Notes under the pieces: generated by a model
What the model was told of the DNA's origin: nothing
Database searches by the model: none
Seen by the model: the letters and a program-made list of their open reading frames with translations, nothing else
Shown: positions 1-13,600 of the stretch, one piece after another
Position numbering within the stretch: the first letter of the stretch is position 1
How the letters are laid out: every line of letters begins with the position of its first letter
Position numbers and translations under genes: made by a program
From: Mesocentrotus franciscanus
Lineage: Eukaryota; Echinodermata; Echinoidea; Camarodonta; Strongylocentrotidae
Assembly: GCA_037976565.1 (NCBI GenBank)
Contig: CP137674.1
Span: forward strand, 2,137,690 to 2,201,689
DNA length: 64,000 nucleotides
Direction of reading: 5' to 3'

Positions 1-350
1 GCCCATATATAGCGCAAAGATGTATCTATATGGGGGAGAAAATTACATTTCGCTGTCATAAAAGTTTCCATAATGTTTGAATCTTCAACAAGTTATATTT
101 TATGACTGATTTGTTTTTTTAAGGGTTGTAAAATTGTATACGTCGCGAGTATCGAACCATTTATTTATGATTTATTATCAAAAAAACTTTGCTTTGATAC
201 GTTGAAAGCATCCTTGCTTCGTCATCAAATATTCGTTGGTTTACTTAATACATTTCCTTTTGCTCCATTACACAAATTTATCCATTACATTGTTGCACCT
301 GTTTTTATTTTTTCAATATAAATAAATGCATGTAACATGTAATGGGGCTT
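1..350. other. AT-rich sequence, no gene seen
   Basis: AT-rich non-coding sequence with T-runs and short low-complexity stretches. No open frame with recognisable protein similarity and no clear repeat ends were found here. Confidence 0.5.
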
Positions 351-1204
351 TCACATATACACTCCGGGGCCCGTACTGCGAGTAAAAACAGAAATTTTCG
401 GAATTTTCGGCCGGTGTCCGGCCGGCTCCCGTACAGTTCCTACGGGCGCCGGGACATTTTTTAAAGCCGTGCGGGCGCTGTGGTGCTGTGTTGGCTGCTC
501 CCAATTCTACCGGCGTTTTTATCTGACCGTTATGTCGTAGAAGGCCCTAAAGGACCCTTGGGACACCGTGCGTGTCCCGTATGGGCCCCGGACGGTGCCC
601 GGACGGGCCCCTCGCGACTGTTTCTGTGAATTCTCAATGGAGGCGCGGATGTCAGAGGACAAAATAGTTCAGTGCACCGCACGGCACCCAGCCGGGCGCC
701 TTGAGGACCTCGGCCGGGCTCCGGGAGCCATCGGGTGCACCTGTTCATCGGACGGAGCCGTAAAATGACCGGCCGGCACCCGACTAGTCCAGATTCAGTC
801 CGTTCATTGTTTTTATTCTCCAACCCACGCACCGATCCCACACACAGCGCGCTCGTTCCATTGATCGCGCTATCCACAAATTTCCGTCCCCACGAACCTC
901 AGAAAGAGAGGAATAGCTATGGGTACTTTCAACGTTGACGGTGTGTTATTTTATCAGCTGATTGGGTGCGCGACACGGAAACGGTACAGAGGCTGGACTA
1001 GCACCCGACCGGCACCCGGCCGGCACCTTTAAGGGCAACTTGCATTTTCACTCGACCAATTTTCACCGGGCATCTCTCGGGTACCGCAGAATAAGTGACC
1101 GCACATGCCGTAGAAATGAAAATCAGAAGGTTCCCGTACGGTCTCTAAAATTCACGGCAAGCCGCCGGGTAGGGAAAATCGTATGGGGCTCGTTGTATAT
1201 GTGA
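351..1204. mobile_element. GC-rich non-autonomous DNA transposon candidate
   Basis: An island of very GC-rich sequence in an AT-rich region. The ends are imperfect inverted repeats: the left begins TCACATATACACTCCGGGGC and the reverse complement of the right end begins TCACATATACAACGAGCCCC. The interior is full of short CCGGC / GGCACC motifs in both orientations. No transposase frame is visible; the short frames inside look like by-products of GC richness. No convincing target-site duplication was found, so the exact ends are uncertain. Confidence 0.4.
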
Positions 1205-1547
1205 CCTAGGCATAGAGTGGTGGTGATGCTGATATTTTTTCTGTCCCCCCCCCCAAAAAAAAAAAGTTTTGGCTCATTATGCCACTGAATGCCAGTGAGA
1301 GAGTGAGAGAAATAGCAAGAAAGAAGACATTGTCACAAGTAACGAATCGACTAATTATATCTTATACATCTTATCTTATATATATATCAATATTGCCGTC
1401 AATTTTCAAACAATAGCAAAAAAATAATCAAGGATTAATGTTTGCGAGGAATTTCTACATGAAATTTGAATAGCTATAACCATATGGTTGCATCTTATCG
1501 TTATCAATATCGTGGTCATATCTAATACCTTGTCCATTCATTCACAG
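1205..1547 (+). other. 5' flank of glucanase copy A
   Basis: Non-coding sequence upstream of the first coding exon. Positions about 1,297-1,435 align with about 25,998-26,118, the region upstream of copy B. It ends in an acceptor-like TTCATTCACAG (AG at 1,546-1,547), so coding exon 1 may be preceded by an unseen 5' UTR exon. A short C-run/A-run lies at about 1,243-1,265. No clear TATA box can be assigned. Confidence 0.4.
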
Positions 1548-1602
1548 TATTCATCGTTTGATTTTCGAGGATCGGTTAGTCTTCAAGAAGACATTCGTCA
1601 AG

Positions 1603-4600
1603 ATGTTCGGATTAATACACGTAGTGACTTTGCTACCTATCATATTAGTTTCGATTAATGCGTATGATGTGACGAATCCTGAGATCTCCCTCTTGACTCC
1701 TCGGGGAATCCGATTTGCATACCCAGGTGGGCATACTCTCTCATTAATATTTCACATTAATAATTCACCCTATCACTATGTTATACTTCCATTTCATAAA
1801 TACCATAATGCTTCCTAAAATACCGGTTAATGTCCGCTTAATTATAGGCGTCAAATGAAACATATACAAATATTAGGAACTCCGATCACCACAAACACAT
1901 TCTGCCCATTCCCAAGTCCGTCTCAAGCATGAGACAGTTGCGCAACATGACAGGTTTCCGACGATTAAATGTAATACCGAAAGGTTTCGTAAATCCACCA
2001 TCCCATACCTTGCCAGAATCTTGAAGTAACTCTCATCCCCCCACACTTTCATGCAGATCTTTATCTTAATTTTAAGTCAATAAATCGATGTCACTATTTC
2101 AGCCTGCATGCCTTGATCCTATGGTGTTTGTACATGTTTTTGTTTGTATTTCAGTTATTGTTATATTTACTTGTAGTTTTTCCCCTTTTCCCTCCCTCTA
2201 TCTCCATCGTCTTCTATCTCTCTATCTCTCTCTCTCTCTCTTTCTCTCTCTCTTCAAACTTCTCTGCTTCTTTTAACCTTCCCTTTTCTCTCTTCTCGTA
2301 TGTATCTGTATGATGATTATTATTGTCTCGCCGAATTTGACTTCTCTTAATTTTCATAAATGTATTACATGTAATTAGGAATAATATGTTTATTTACTTA
2401 TGCTCTTTCCATTCCTGCTCTCTCTTTCTCTCTCTCTCTCTCTCTTCCTTTATCTCATTGTACCTCCCCTTTTCTCTCACCCTCTCTCTCTCTCTCTACC
2501 CCATTCGCTCTATCACTCTCACTTTCATGAGCCATATACCTTCCCCTGCTCTTTTATATCTCCTGCTAGTACATCCTTTCATTGAATGTACATAAACGAA
2601 CGCAATATAATTCTGTTGTATTGTCAATATGTTACTGATTTATTTACTATGTTTTGTAATACTATTGTACATGTATAAATATACATCACTGTACCTTTGT
2701 AAATTGACCCTTTCAGCCTTGTGCCGCTGGTCGATCATTATATACCAATAAATAAAATAAATAAATAAAATAAAATTATATGATGCATTATTGCCATTTA
2801 AATGATGAAATCTTTATTGTCCAGAATATCGGAATGGAAACTAGTTCTTTCGTAAGGGAGGTTATGCAAAAATGAATTATTATGAATGAAAGCTTCCTAA
2901 GATATATTCTTTGCAAACATTGATTAATTTTGTTAAGTATAATTACTTGTTATCTCTAGAAATCTGTATCAGATGTGTGTTTCTGTGTTCCATATATAAT
3001 GGGATCGTTAACATCGTCAGCACTGAGAGCTTCTTGCAGCGTGTCCACACACAAAACAATTTATCCCGAAACTCTATAACGATTCGTCGTATAAAGAATC
3101 ATCGTATAAATTCCAGGGTGTCCACACACACAAGAAAGTAATCCCAAAACTCTACAGCGAAATGTCGTATAGGTGCGCAGTTTGCTACTGCGGTCATGAA
3201 ATGGAAGCGGAAATGAGAGGTCAGGTCTCCTTTCGCGCGCGATCCGACGTTAAGCCCCGCCCAGTTAGACTAGTTCCGTCCACACACAAAATTTCCGTGA
3301 TTAAGCGTGATTAGGCGTGATTAGTTTTAAACGCTTCATATAAAAATGAATTTCATGATCATTACTATTTTCGTAATAAGCATTGTGATTAGACTGAAAT
3401 TAATTTCATTGTCATTATTGTGTTTTCATTCTGAATATCTTGATAAGACCTCTGTAAGTATTTAGACCGATGCATCACCTATCAATTTTTTTTTCTAGAT
3501 GAACCTGGCATAACCCTAGTAGCCTTTCACTATAGCATCAATACACCGCTGTCTGGTGTTGGGAATGGTCAATATAACGTTGATGTCACTACTAAAACAG
3601 GTAATTATTCACATTTTTTATTTTGGCTAGAAAATAAGGATGGCAGACCTTTACTATTGATCAGTGTGTATTTTGACAGTCTGAGCATTTATTTCTTCAT
3701 TAGAGTTTACAAAAACTTGACACTACCACCAAGCATGCCAAGTGACCAACCTGTATTGGATTTCGAGAGACAAATCTTTGTTATAGCTCCTCTTTTAAAG
3801 GTCAATTGGTATATAATCATTGGTCAGTAATATTCAATCTAGCGACTCATAATGCTGTTATAAGTTTTATTAAGAAAGGTGTTGGGGTGGTGTTAAGGGT
3901 GGTCAATATAACTAGTGTTCTCTTTGCCGTACATATTAGAATCAATAAATCAAATTAAAACGGCATTTATGGCTTAAAGCTATGCTATTGCAATGGGAAA
4001 ATACAGTTTTTGTTTAATGACACATTGAGTTGTTTAAAGGGATCGTTTAACAGTGTTAAATCTGAGATACACGGCCCTACATGTTATTAGTGTCTGTGAT
4101 ATGGTGTAATAATGAAGCCCTAAAAAAATTGCGCTTCAAAATGATCAAGAAGTGCCTCAAAAAAGTAAAAATCTTTGATTGACCGGTTTTACCATACTCG
4201 TTTTCCCTAATAGACAAAGTTACCGGATCCCTTTAAAGGGATCCGGTAACTTTGTCTCAGATTCTGAAACAAAATTCTGGATTTAGCTCATGATGCAATG
4301 ATAATCATAAACCTTTAGGTCAGTCAGGAACCCCATGACTTTTACAAGCTGATCGCCTGTCTGATTATCAAGATATTTATGATTGGAATTACAAATTTTG
4401 AAAACCGTTCGCCTGATGGTTTTCATAACACTATTGTCTATTAGGGAAAACGAGTATGGTAAAACCGGTCAATCAAAGATTTTTACTTTTTTGAGGCACT
4501 TATTGATCATTTTGAAGCGCAATTTTTTTAGGGCTTCATTATTACACCATATCACAGACACTAATAACATGTAGGGCCGTGTATCTCAGATTTAACACTG

Positions 4601-7600
4601 TTAAACGATCCCTTTAACATGATCCGCCGTAGAATGAACATGTATTATTCGCTTTATCTTGTTAATTTTTGATACATCATCTTCATAGTTTTATCAATAA
4701 AGTGTATTTATGTTTGTATGACAGGAGGATACTTCGTCCATGAAAATGGAGAAGCGGATGTTAAGGAAGGTGATGTGGTGTACTACTGGGTGTATCTGAA
4801 TTACTATGGCCCTGGCTATCAACTATTAGACCAATCATGGACAGCATCCGGTAAGTGGGAGTGGTTCCTAACCCCACATCCTCTCTATAGGTAATATCTG
4901 GTATGGACATTTCTACTATGGGCGTTGCTTACAGCGCTTTAGCCAATCAAAGACAATTACCGGTAGGTACATACATGTATACATGGATTATGTAAATACC
5001 TACATAATGATAATAATAAATACGGTGCTTATAAAGCGCTTACCACCGAAGTCTCTAAGCCATGGGTGGCCAACCTGCGGCCCGCGAGCTCTTCTGGTGC
5101 GGCCCGCGAAGCATTGACAAAAATGATTATAAAAATAGCTCTTAAATGAAATGCGGCCCACATAGCAGCGATGACATCGGGTAAAACATTTATACACAGC
5201 TATCTCTATTTCCATAATTTGTTTTCATTATTCACAACATATTGACTCGTTACGTGGTTGATACAAAACACCTCAAATTCCCTCTTATTACATTACATCA
5301 GGTAACGACACTCGCCGTGTTAATTTCAGTTTCTTTTTTCCACACACAGTAAAGTTTGTAAATATCAGTGGCGGATCTACAGGAGGGTTTGTTTAATCCC
5401 CCCCTTGGGCTGCCGAGTCAAAATGTGATGTGCATATTGTGAGAAAATATTCAACTCATATGGTAACTTTAATAACAAAACACATGATAACTCTGGATAT
5501 AACTGCGTATTAAACTGTTACTTGATTTAAAAAGACGTTATCACGCACTGCTTTTAATGGTCTCCATTGTGTTAGTAGATGACAGGAAAACATCACTTAC
5601 GGGGGTTCAAAATAGCGACAACAAAAATCGCCTAGCCGCTACGTGGCTCGTGGACGATGCTCTGCATTGAGTCACCCCTTTAGCAAAAAGCTAGATCCGC
5701 CCCTGAATATATAAAATAAAAATGTTGTGAATCGAGAAAATATGTTTGCAAACCTGCAGGTGTGTACACGTATTGCATGAGTGTGTGTGGGGGGGGGGGC
5801 AGAAGACTACCTACGGCCCGCCAAGTTATGCCAATCGTTAGCTGTGGCCCGCTGTGTACAACAAAAACTCAATGTTATATTACCTTACAAATTATTTGTG
5901 GACAATGAGGCGACGCCCCTGTCCCACACCCGTATAGGATATTCTTACCGGGGGCTCCTTCCCTAATATCGTTCAGTAGGTCCTAAGGAAGCCCTGTACC
6001 AAAAATGGCATTTTTACAACAACAAATCAATGATGTTGTAAAATCGTTTGGGGGCTCCAAAAAGACGCCCCCGCCCCCACACCCTTAAATTGAATTTTTT
6101 GCCGGGAGCTCCTAGCCTAATATCGTTTAGTAGGTTCTAAGGAAGCCCTGTACCAAAAATGGTGCTTTTATCCGGCAAGTAACGATAATCGATACATTTG
6201 ACGCTAAGCCACCTGACTATAAGTATGTGCTATGGATCACATCCACACCATTAATCAACTGAAAGAAAAATGCCAAGAATTCAACATCCCTCTATGCGTA
6301 GCATTTGTTGACTACGAAAAGGCATTTGATTCTGTCGAAACCTATGCAGTACTGAAGGCACTCCAAGACCGAGGAATCAACAATGCATACATCAAGATCC
6401 TTAAAGATATTTATTTAGACTGATACAACACTGTCAAAATGCACAAGGACAGCAACAAAATCATGATAAGAAAGGGAGTTCGACAGGGAGACACCGGCTC
6501 ACCAAAATTCTTCACTGCTTGCCTAGAGAGCATCTTCAGAACATTTGACTGGTCATCAAAGGGAATCAACATAAACGCAACGGGGGAAAAATGAGCCATT
6601 TAATTTGCAGACGATATTGACATTATATCTGACAACTTAAAAAACCTCGAAATAATGCTGCAAGAACTGGACGATGCAAGCCGACTAACAGGTCTTATGA
6701 ACATAAAGAAGACTAAAGTCATGGTAGGATCAGCCAAAGTCCCAAAACAAATCCAAGTGAATGGTACCAAAATGGAGCAAGTAGAGGAGCATATTTATCT
6801 AGGACAGCGCTTCTCTCTACAAGACAAAAACCAAGATAACGAAATAAGAAGAAGGATCAAAGCTGGATGGCAAGCCTTTGGCAAATACAGCACCATCATG
6901 AAAGGCAATCTTCCATTATGCCTGAAAAGGAAAGTATATAACCAGTGCATTATCCCAGCAATCTCATACGCTGCAGAAACATGGACACTAACGTCAAAAA
7001 TGGAAAGAAAGCTAGCAGCATCTCAACACAACATGGAAAGAAGTGTCCTAAACATCACATACAAAGACAGAAAAACGAACAAATGGATCAGGGAGCAGAC
7101 AAAAGTCCAGGACATCCTTGAAACAGTGAAAAGAAGAAAATGGAATTGGGCGGGCCACATCAGCCGTAGAAATGATAATCGCTGGAGTGCAGCAATCACT
7201 CACTGACACCATATGAGGGAAAACGTAACAGGGGACGCCAAAGAAAAAGATGGAGAGATGAGCTGCAACAGTACTGGGGAAAGGTTAATTGGTACCAACA
7301 GGCACTGAACAGAGTCATTTGGAGACAGCATGCTGAGGCCTTCATACGGCAGTGGATCGATAATGGCTGAAAAAACAAAAAAAAAACATATTATGATGAT
7401 TGATCATCGCTTTACCTGTCTGCTATGAAAACATGAATGTACTTGTAAGTGAGCAACCAGGGGACCGACGGCTTTTAGTCCTCTCCGAGGGACTTGGTAA
7501 CGAGGATTAATGGTTACGAGACCCCTGCTCTACCCTTGAGCTATCGCATCTCCTAATAGGGGCGTGGCTACGAGCACCTCGGCCAAATATGTAAATATGC

Positions 7601-10600
7601 AATTATGTACTCCCAGCTCGGTGGCCAGGTGAAAAACCCATTAGTAAAATATTGCTTTGATATTTTTCTTTTCATTTTGTTCGTCAAGAATCACAATTTC
7701 AAAACAAGAAGACGTATGTCTATAATCAGTGACATAAGGATGTGACCCTCCCCCCCCCCCACCCCCGATTTGAAATTGTTAGACCCTTGTCGATATATCG
7801 CAACAAAGGATGACATGGTTGATCATGTAGATTCAAATTGGTGAAGTGACACCAATGACCAAAATTTGAACTTTAAAGGGGCACTGGAAACTGTTTAGAC
7901 TGCTGCCCCCGTGTGTATTGTCATCTATTATGTATTTAAAAGCAATTTTCAACCTCTCGCTCATCAAAGACATGTATGGATGTTTCACAGATTCTTCTTT
8001 TCTAATGTTTTTGATATTACCATTGTCATGATTGAATTCTGAGTTCCTCGGAAACACAAGGTACTCAATAAAATAAATATTTCACATTTAGGTTTCAGTT
8101 ACTAGAACTGCCAAACGTTCTATTTACTTTCAGTATAGTTCGCTAATTTCATCGTTTTTCAATGACTTCAGTGTGTGGTGTTAGATAATGACATACCTGA
8201 TAATAACAAGTATGATTAAAACGAAAAAAAGGATACATTAATTTCTTTTACTAAATTGATGATTGCAAGAATCGGGGATACAGTAGAGTCGTCATGTGTC
8301 CCTGATGAACAAGGAAAACTCAATTCCATGCTACCCCACGTGATTAGTATTATATCTAGAATGTCATACCCTTCTCAGTCAATCATTGTTGGAACAAATG
8401 AAGAAGTATTTCACTATCTCTCTCTCTCCCCGCCCCCCCCCCTTCTCCTCTCTCCGTTTCTCTCTATCCGTCTCTTCTTCTTCTTCTTCTCCTTTTTGCC
8501 TTTCTCTTTTATAATATTTATCAATCTTTGACCTACCTGTCTGTCCCCATGTCTTTGCCAATACTTGTTTTGTTTTACAGAACATACACAAGCTCCTGGA
8601 AGCAACCCTCCTGTGACCAATCCCCCTGCAACCGAATCCCCTGCAACCAACCCTCCTGTGACCAATCGTCCTGCAACCGACTCCCCTGCGACCAACCCTC
8701 CTGCGACCAATCCCCCTAACCCAGTCACCGGTACAACCCAGTCTAGTGGTGGAGGTAAGGTTTTAGTCATGCTTTCATTTTAGAATTCTAGATAATTTTA
8801 CACCAATGTACTAAAATCCAATAATTAGACATGTGTCCATCAATTAATGTTATTTAGTGCACATTATGATGATGATGGTGTTTGTCTTACCTGACCTCTA
8901 AGAAAGCATTGTATGCTTGTAAGTAAACAACCATGGAACGACGGCTTTAAGTCCTTTCCGAGGGACCTGGTAATGAGGATTAATGCCCTACCAAAGGGCA
9001 CGAACGCATTGACTTGTTTTCGAACCCGGGACCTCCCGGTTATGAGAACACTGCTCTACCACTGAGCCATCGCGCCTTCATTAAAAATCATTAAGTGAGA
9101 GCTAGGAGAGCTAGAGGATGCAAGAGTGTGAGGAAGAGTGTAAGGAAGGGTGATGCTTTGACGCCTAGCTTTAGTTATCCATGTATGTATCGTCCTAAAC
9201 TTCACGAACAAAGAATTAATTGTTTAAACCATGGTCCATTGTACAGTGTAGTTTAACATGTAGTGTGTCATTCGCAGGGTCATTTGTGGTCATTTTTTTT
9301 TTAACAACAAAGAAACAAATACCAGGAAGCAGAAGATAACAAAATTTTAAAAAGCATTAAAAAAATGAACTTCGTTATTACAATATACAGAAACTGATAA
9401 CTATTGTTTTGTTTTTTTTACGGGAAACGCCCCTTAAATGACGATGATATAAGCACTTGTATTCCCACATGGCCCGATCCCCGACCATCGTCAATATTTA
9501 CCACCTCATATAAAAGCTATTCATACTTGCACATCGGTATTTAATAGTTTAAAGAGAAGCTCTTGAAGAAGTAACAAAGGTGGATTGGTAATGTCATTTG
9601 GGGTTATTTCTTTTCCCCAAAAAACAATAACAAAAAAGACCAGGAAGCAGAAGAAAAAAAATTGATAAATAAAGCATTACAAAATAAATTTCTTTATTCC
9701 AATATACAGAAACTGATAGCTATTCTTCTTTTTTCGTGAAAAACCCTAAAATTTGTTTGTATGCATAACATTTTCTCAGCATCCATTTAATTAACACTCC
9801 CCCAAAAAAAAAAAAAAAAAATCCTACACATTTTGCCATACATGTATACAGAATTAGTATAAACATGCCATACGGAGAAAAATATCTGATGTCACCATTA
9901 ACGAGCGGAGGAGTGACGTTGTGTTATGTGATATTCAACTTATACAATTTTATTTTTCTCAAAATTTAACTGGTTATGTGTCCTTTTTTTCTATCAGAAC
10001 CCACTTGATGCAAGTTGAAGTTTTCTGTTAGACATTAGGGACTTTTAGATTTTACACGACGAGAACGTGGACTGCCACGGTGACATCCTTTTAAGGTAAT
10101 GTGACGTCCTTTTAAGGCACTGCCGGGCACGGGCCAGTGCCTTGAAAGAATGGCACACGTTGCAGTCCACTACGTCGACGTGCAAATCTAAAAGTCCGAA
10201 GAGAACTTGTAAAGTCAGAATCTATGAGCTTTCTTCTTAACCTTGCCATGTGGCAGCAGTAGACTATACAGACCTTTGTCTCGGGCGGGAGGGGCAATGT
10301 ATTTTAGCTAACTGTCATCATTTCACTTTCAGTATGGAAAGCATTTTTTGAAGAGCCCGTGTTTGTGTTACGGGTGATTTTGCTTTTGTTTCATATTGTT
10401 TTTTTTTTTAATGCAAAAATGGTTCGTGACATGTTAAAAGACCATTTTTAAAGTCATAAATTTCCTATATTCCTATGCATTCAAATGTCAAATTGTATAC
10501 ATACCTCCGGGCATAATGTGCTTTAATGACCCAGAGGCTTGTATGGAATTGGCCTAATGTAGCAACAACTACTACCCCCATCCTAATCTCATATTATTTG

Positions 10601-13600
10601 TACATCTAATGTTCTATACTACAAGCTAACATCTTCCTCCATATTATCCCCTATCCAGCAGATAAGGAACGTATTTTCTCGTTATAACAAGTGCTGGTTT
10701 ACACAACGGACCTCTAAAGAATATTAGATTTAACGTACCCCCCCCCCCTTTAAGAAAAAATACAGAAATGAAATGCTCATCTGTTTAGTAACTGTTCACC
10801 CTATCCATATCAAATAATTTTTAAAAGGAAGTTTTAAAAACATCTCTTTCTCAGGGAACTTTTCCATAAATATTTGCAATCAATTATGCTGTCCTGGCAA
10901 TCTCTGCCTCTCTATGTGGACTTGCCAAGGGTTTGAAATATTTTGGCCAACGTCCTTAGAATTCAACCATTTCTTCAAATACGAGAAACACCCCTTAAAT
11001 GACGATGATATAAGTATGCACTTGCATTCCCACAAGCCCCACCATCGCCAATATTTACCTCCTCATATAAAAGCTATTCGTACTTGCACATCGGTATTTA
11101 ATAGTTTAAAGAGAAGCTCTTGAAGAAGTAACAAAGGTGGATTGGTCATAATTGGCAAAGAACGCCTGAGAATCGCAATTATTTGCTGCCGTAAAGTAAA
11201 CACTGGAAATTTAGTATCAACAAGCACAGTACAAACAACAAAAGAACAAACAAATTTAGAAAAGATTCTAGTCATCTCACCTGATTTTCTTCATTTCCAA
11301 AATTCGCGTTCATATTCTACCTTATCAAAAGCAGTTGTTTCTTTCGAGTTTATATTCTACCTTATCAAAAGCAGTTAATTCGTGTTCATATTCTACCTTA
11401 TTGTAGTGTAACCAGAAAATAAGAACGCAGGCTCAAGTGTACACAATTCAAAGTCATTCTGATTTATTAAATTCCAGGCAAAATATCACCCCAAAAATAG
11501 AACAGGCGGTCTAATAGACTATATCTATTGGCGATCTTGCAACTCCCTACTGGTACATCTCATCTATACAGGCCCTAGTCTATCTGCCTCCTGCCAATAC
11601 ACGAGGCGCCCTTTTATCCTTTCTTCTGGCATGTTAATCCAGACACATAAGAGCATGAGTACAAAACATTTGCATCACATAAACTGCATGACTGCATTCT
11701 TGGTTGCTATGTCAGGCAACCAGGTATGCAAGTCAGGCAGACTTCAAACAAAAGCTACAAAGTCATTTCACTACAATCTACTTCCTGATTGCATGCCTGG
11801 TTGCTTAGTCAGGGAACCAGGCATGCAAGTCAGGCAGACATCAAACAAAAGCTACAAAGTCATTTCATTACATTATCAAAAGCAGTTGTTTTTTTTTGCG
11901 TTCATACTCTACCTTATCAAAAGCGCAGTTAATTCGCGTTCGTATTCTACCTTATTAAAAGCAGTTAATTCGCGTTCATATTCTACCTTTTCAAAAGCAG
12001 TTTTCTCTAAGATTCGCGTTCATATTTTCCCTTATCAAAAGCTTTTTTCTCTAAGATGTCAACAGCAACCATTGAAATTAAATCCAATGGGAATCTAAGA
12101 ATGATTTAATTAGTGAGGAAAAGACAATGAGGAGTTTGTCATCATATTAGTTGGCGTTTGGGCTCGTAGTAGTTCTGACGATTGGTGCCACAATCATCAC
12201 AACTTTGGTATTAACAATAGGAAATGGCTCTGGTAATGCTAGTGATGCTGATCCTGTTGTTGGTGAGGAGTCAAGAAGTCACGTTGATTTTTTTTTAAAT
12301 GATTCTTTCACATAATTTTAGTTATTGAGATTCTCGGAGCCGAGAATTATCAATGTTTTATCATAACTTAATCACAATAATAATTAATAAATGACACATA
12401 TTTGTAAAGCTTAGATCCTCCTCTCTTATTTGATGCAACTCATATGATGCATATTTCACGCATGAGTGATTAAAAACAATTTGAAGAAAGGGTATTCAAA
12501 AGTCATTTGGCGAACAATATCTGAATTTCAAAGAGAAAATCACATTTCTAGAAAGTTCATTTTCTGCCCTTTTTATGACACCTCAATCAGGAAAAATGAG
12601 CCAGGAATAACACATTTCTGTTTGTTTAAAGTAATGCTTGCATTTCCGAAATACTCGTTGCTCTGTTGTTAATTGCATAATCAAATAGGAAATGAAAACG
12701 TACCTTACTAGCCATTAGCTTTTATCATTTTTACTCACCACTCCGTTTCGTTGATGATCAGCCATGCATAAAGTCTTTTGTCAACTCTGTTACTACGGTA
12801 GGCAGCCACTGAAAACGAATTCGTTTAATACAATCATGGAAATGCAAGCATTACTTTAAACAAACACCGCCAAACATAATTAAAATGGGAGAAAATATCG
12901 TCCCAAATACCCGTATTCGTTGGACATCATTACAAGGGGAGAACATATCATCCAAAATACACATGTTCGTTGAAGTCTGTCACAACTATTATATTAAAGT
13001 GGTGGATTAAAACGCAATCATCCAGCATGCGCGAATGTTATTTTTGTTTACAGGTATCCCATCGCAGTGTAGCAAATATCCTTGCTATTCATCATGTGAC
13101 ATGTCATCTCCACCTTGCAATGGTCTCATCTTCCAAGAAGAGTTTGATTCTTTAAATCTTGACATCTGGCAGCATGAAATGACTGCCGGAGGAGGAGGGG
13201 TATGTACAATCATTACTTTTCAAATGAAAAGTAATCACACATTCTTTTCAACAATGTAAAAACTGCGTTCATTATAATATATTGCCTCTAAATCTTATTC
13301 TTAAGAAAATGTGTTACATTTATTATGCAATACTATACTGTAAGAAAATCTAAGAGACAAACGAACACGTCAGCTTATTACTAATAATGGTATCAACATA
13401 TCACTTGCAGTACTTTCTTTCTGTCTGTCATCTTCCTAAGGTTATTCTATCTTTGTTTTGTATTGATTTCTTTTGTTGTTGTTTTTGTCGTGTTCGGGGC
13501 TTTTAATCGTATCATTTATTTATTTATTCATTTCGGACCATCCCCGGTACAAAGGCTCACTTATCCTACTCTCCATTGATAAGGCTGCATGAACAGATTT

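Noticed and set aside
313..1204. Several short frames in the GC-rich island
   Set aside because: They overlap on both strands with no domain or codon signal, as expected from GC-rich sequence with few stops.
2088..2595. Ser/Leu-rich frames
   Set aside because: They arise from CT microsatellites in a LINE-like 3' end.
8565..8783. A free-standing Pro/Thr-rich small protein
   Set aside because: It is exon 4 of copy A read through into both introns; the splice sites and phase fit the gene.
8871..9076. A tRNA-Met gene on the minus strand
   Set aside because: A and B boxes are present, but the stems are imperfect and the sequence continues into a SINE body with a second degenerate copy at 7,393-7,556. 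It is a SINE head, not a functional tRNA gene.
11631..12098. 155-codon frame overlapping the solo LTR and the 35-bp repeats
   Set aside because: It is formed by a 35-bp repeat and LTR sequence without domains; copy B lacks it.
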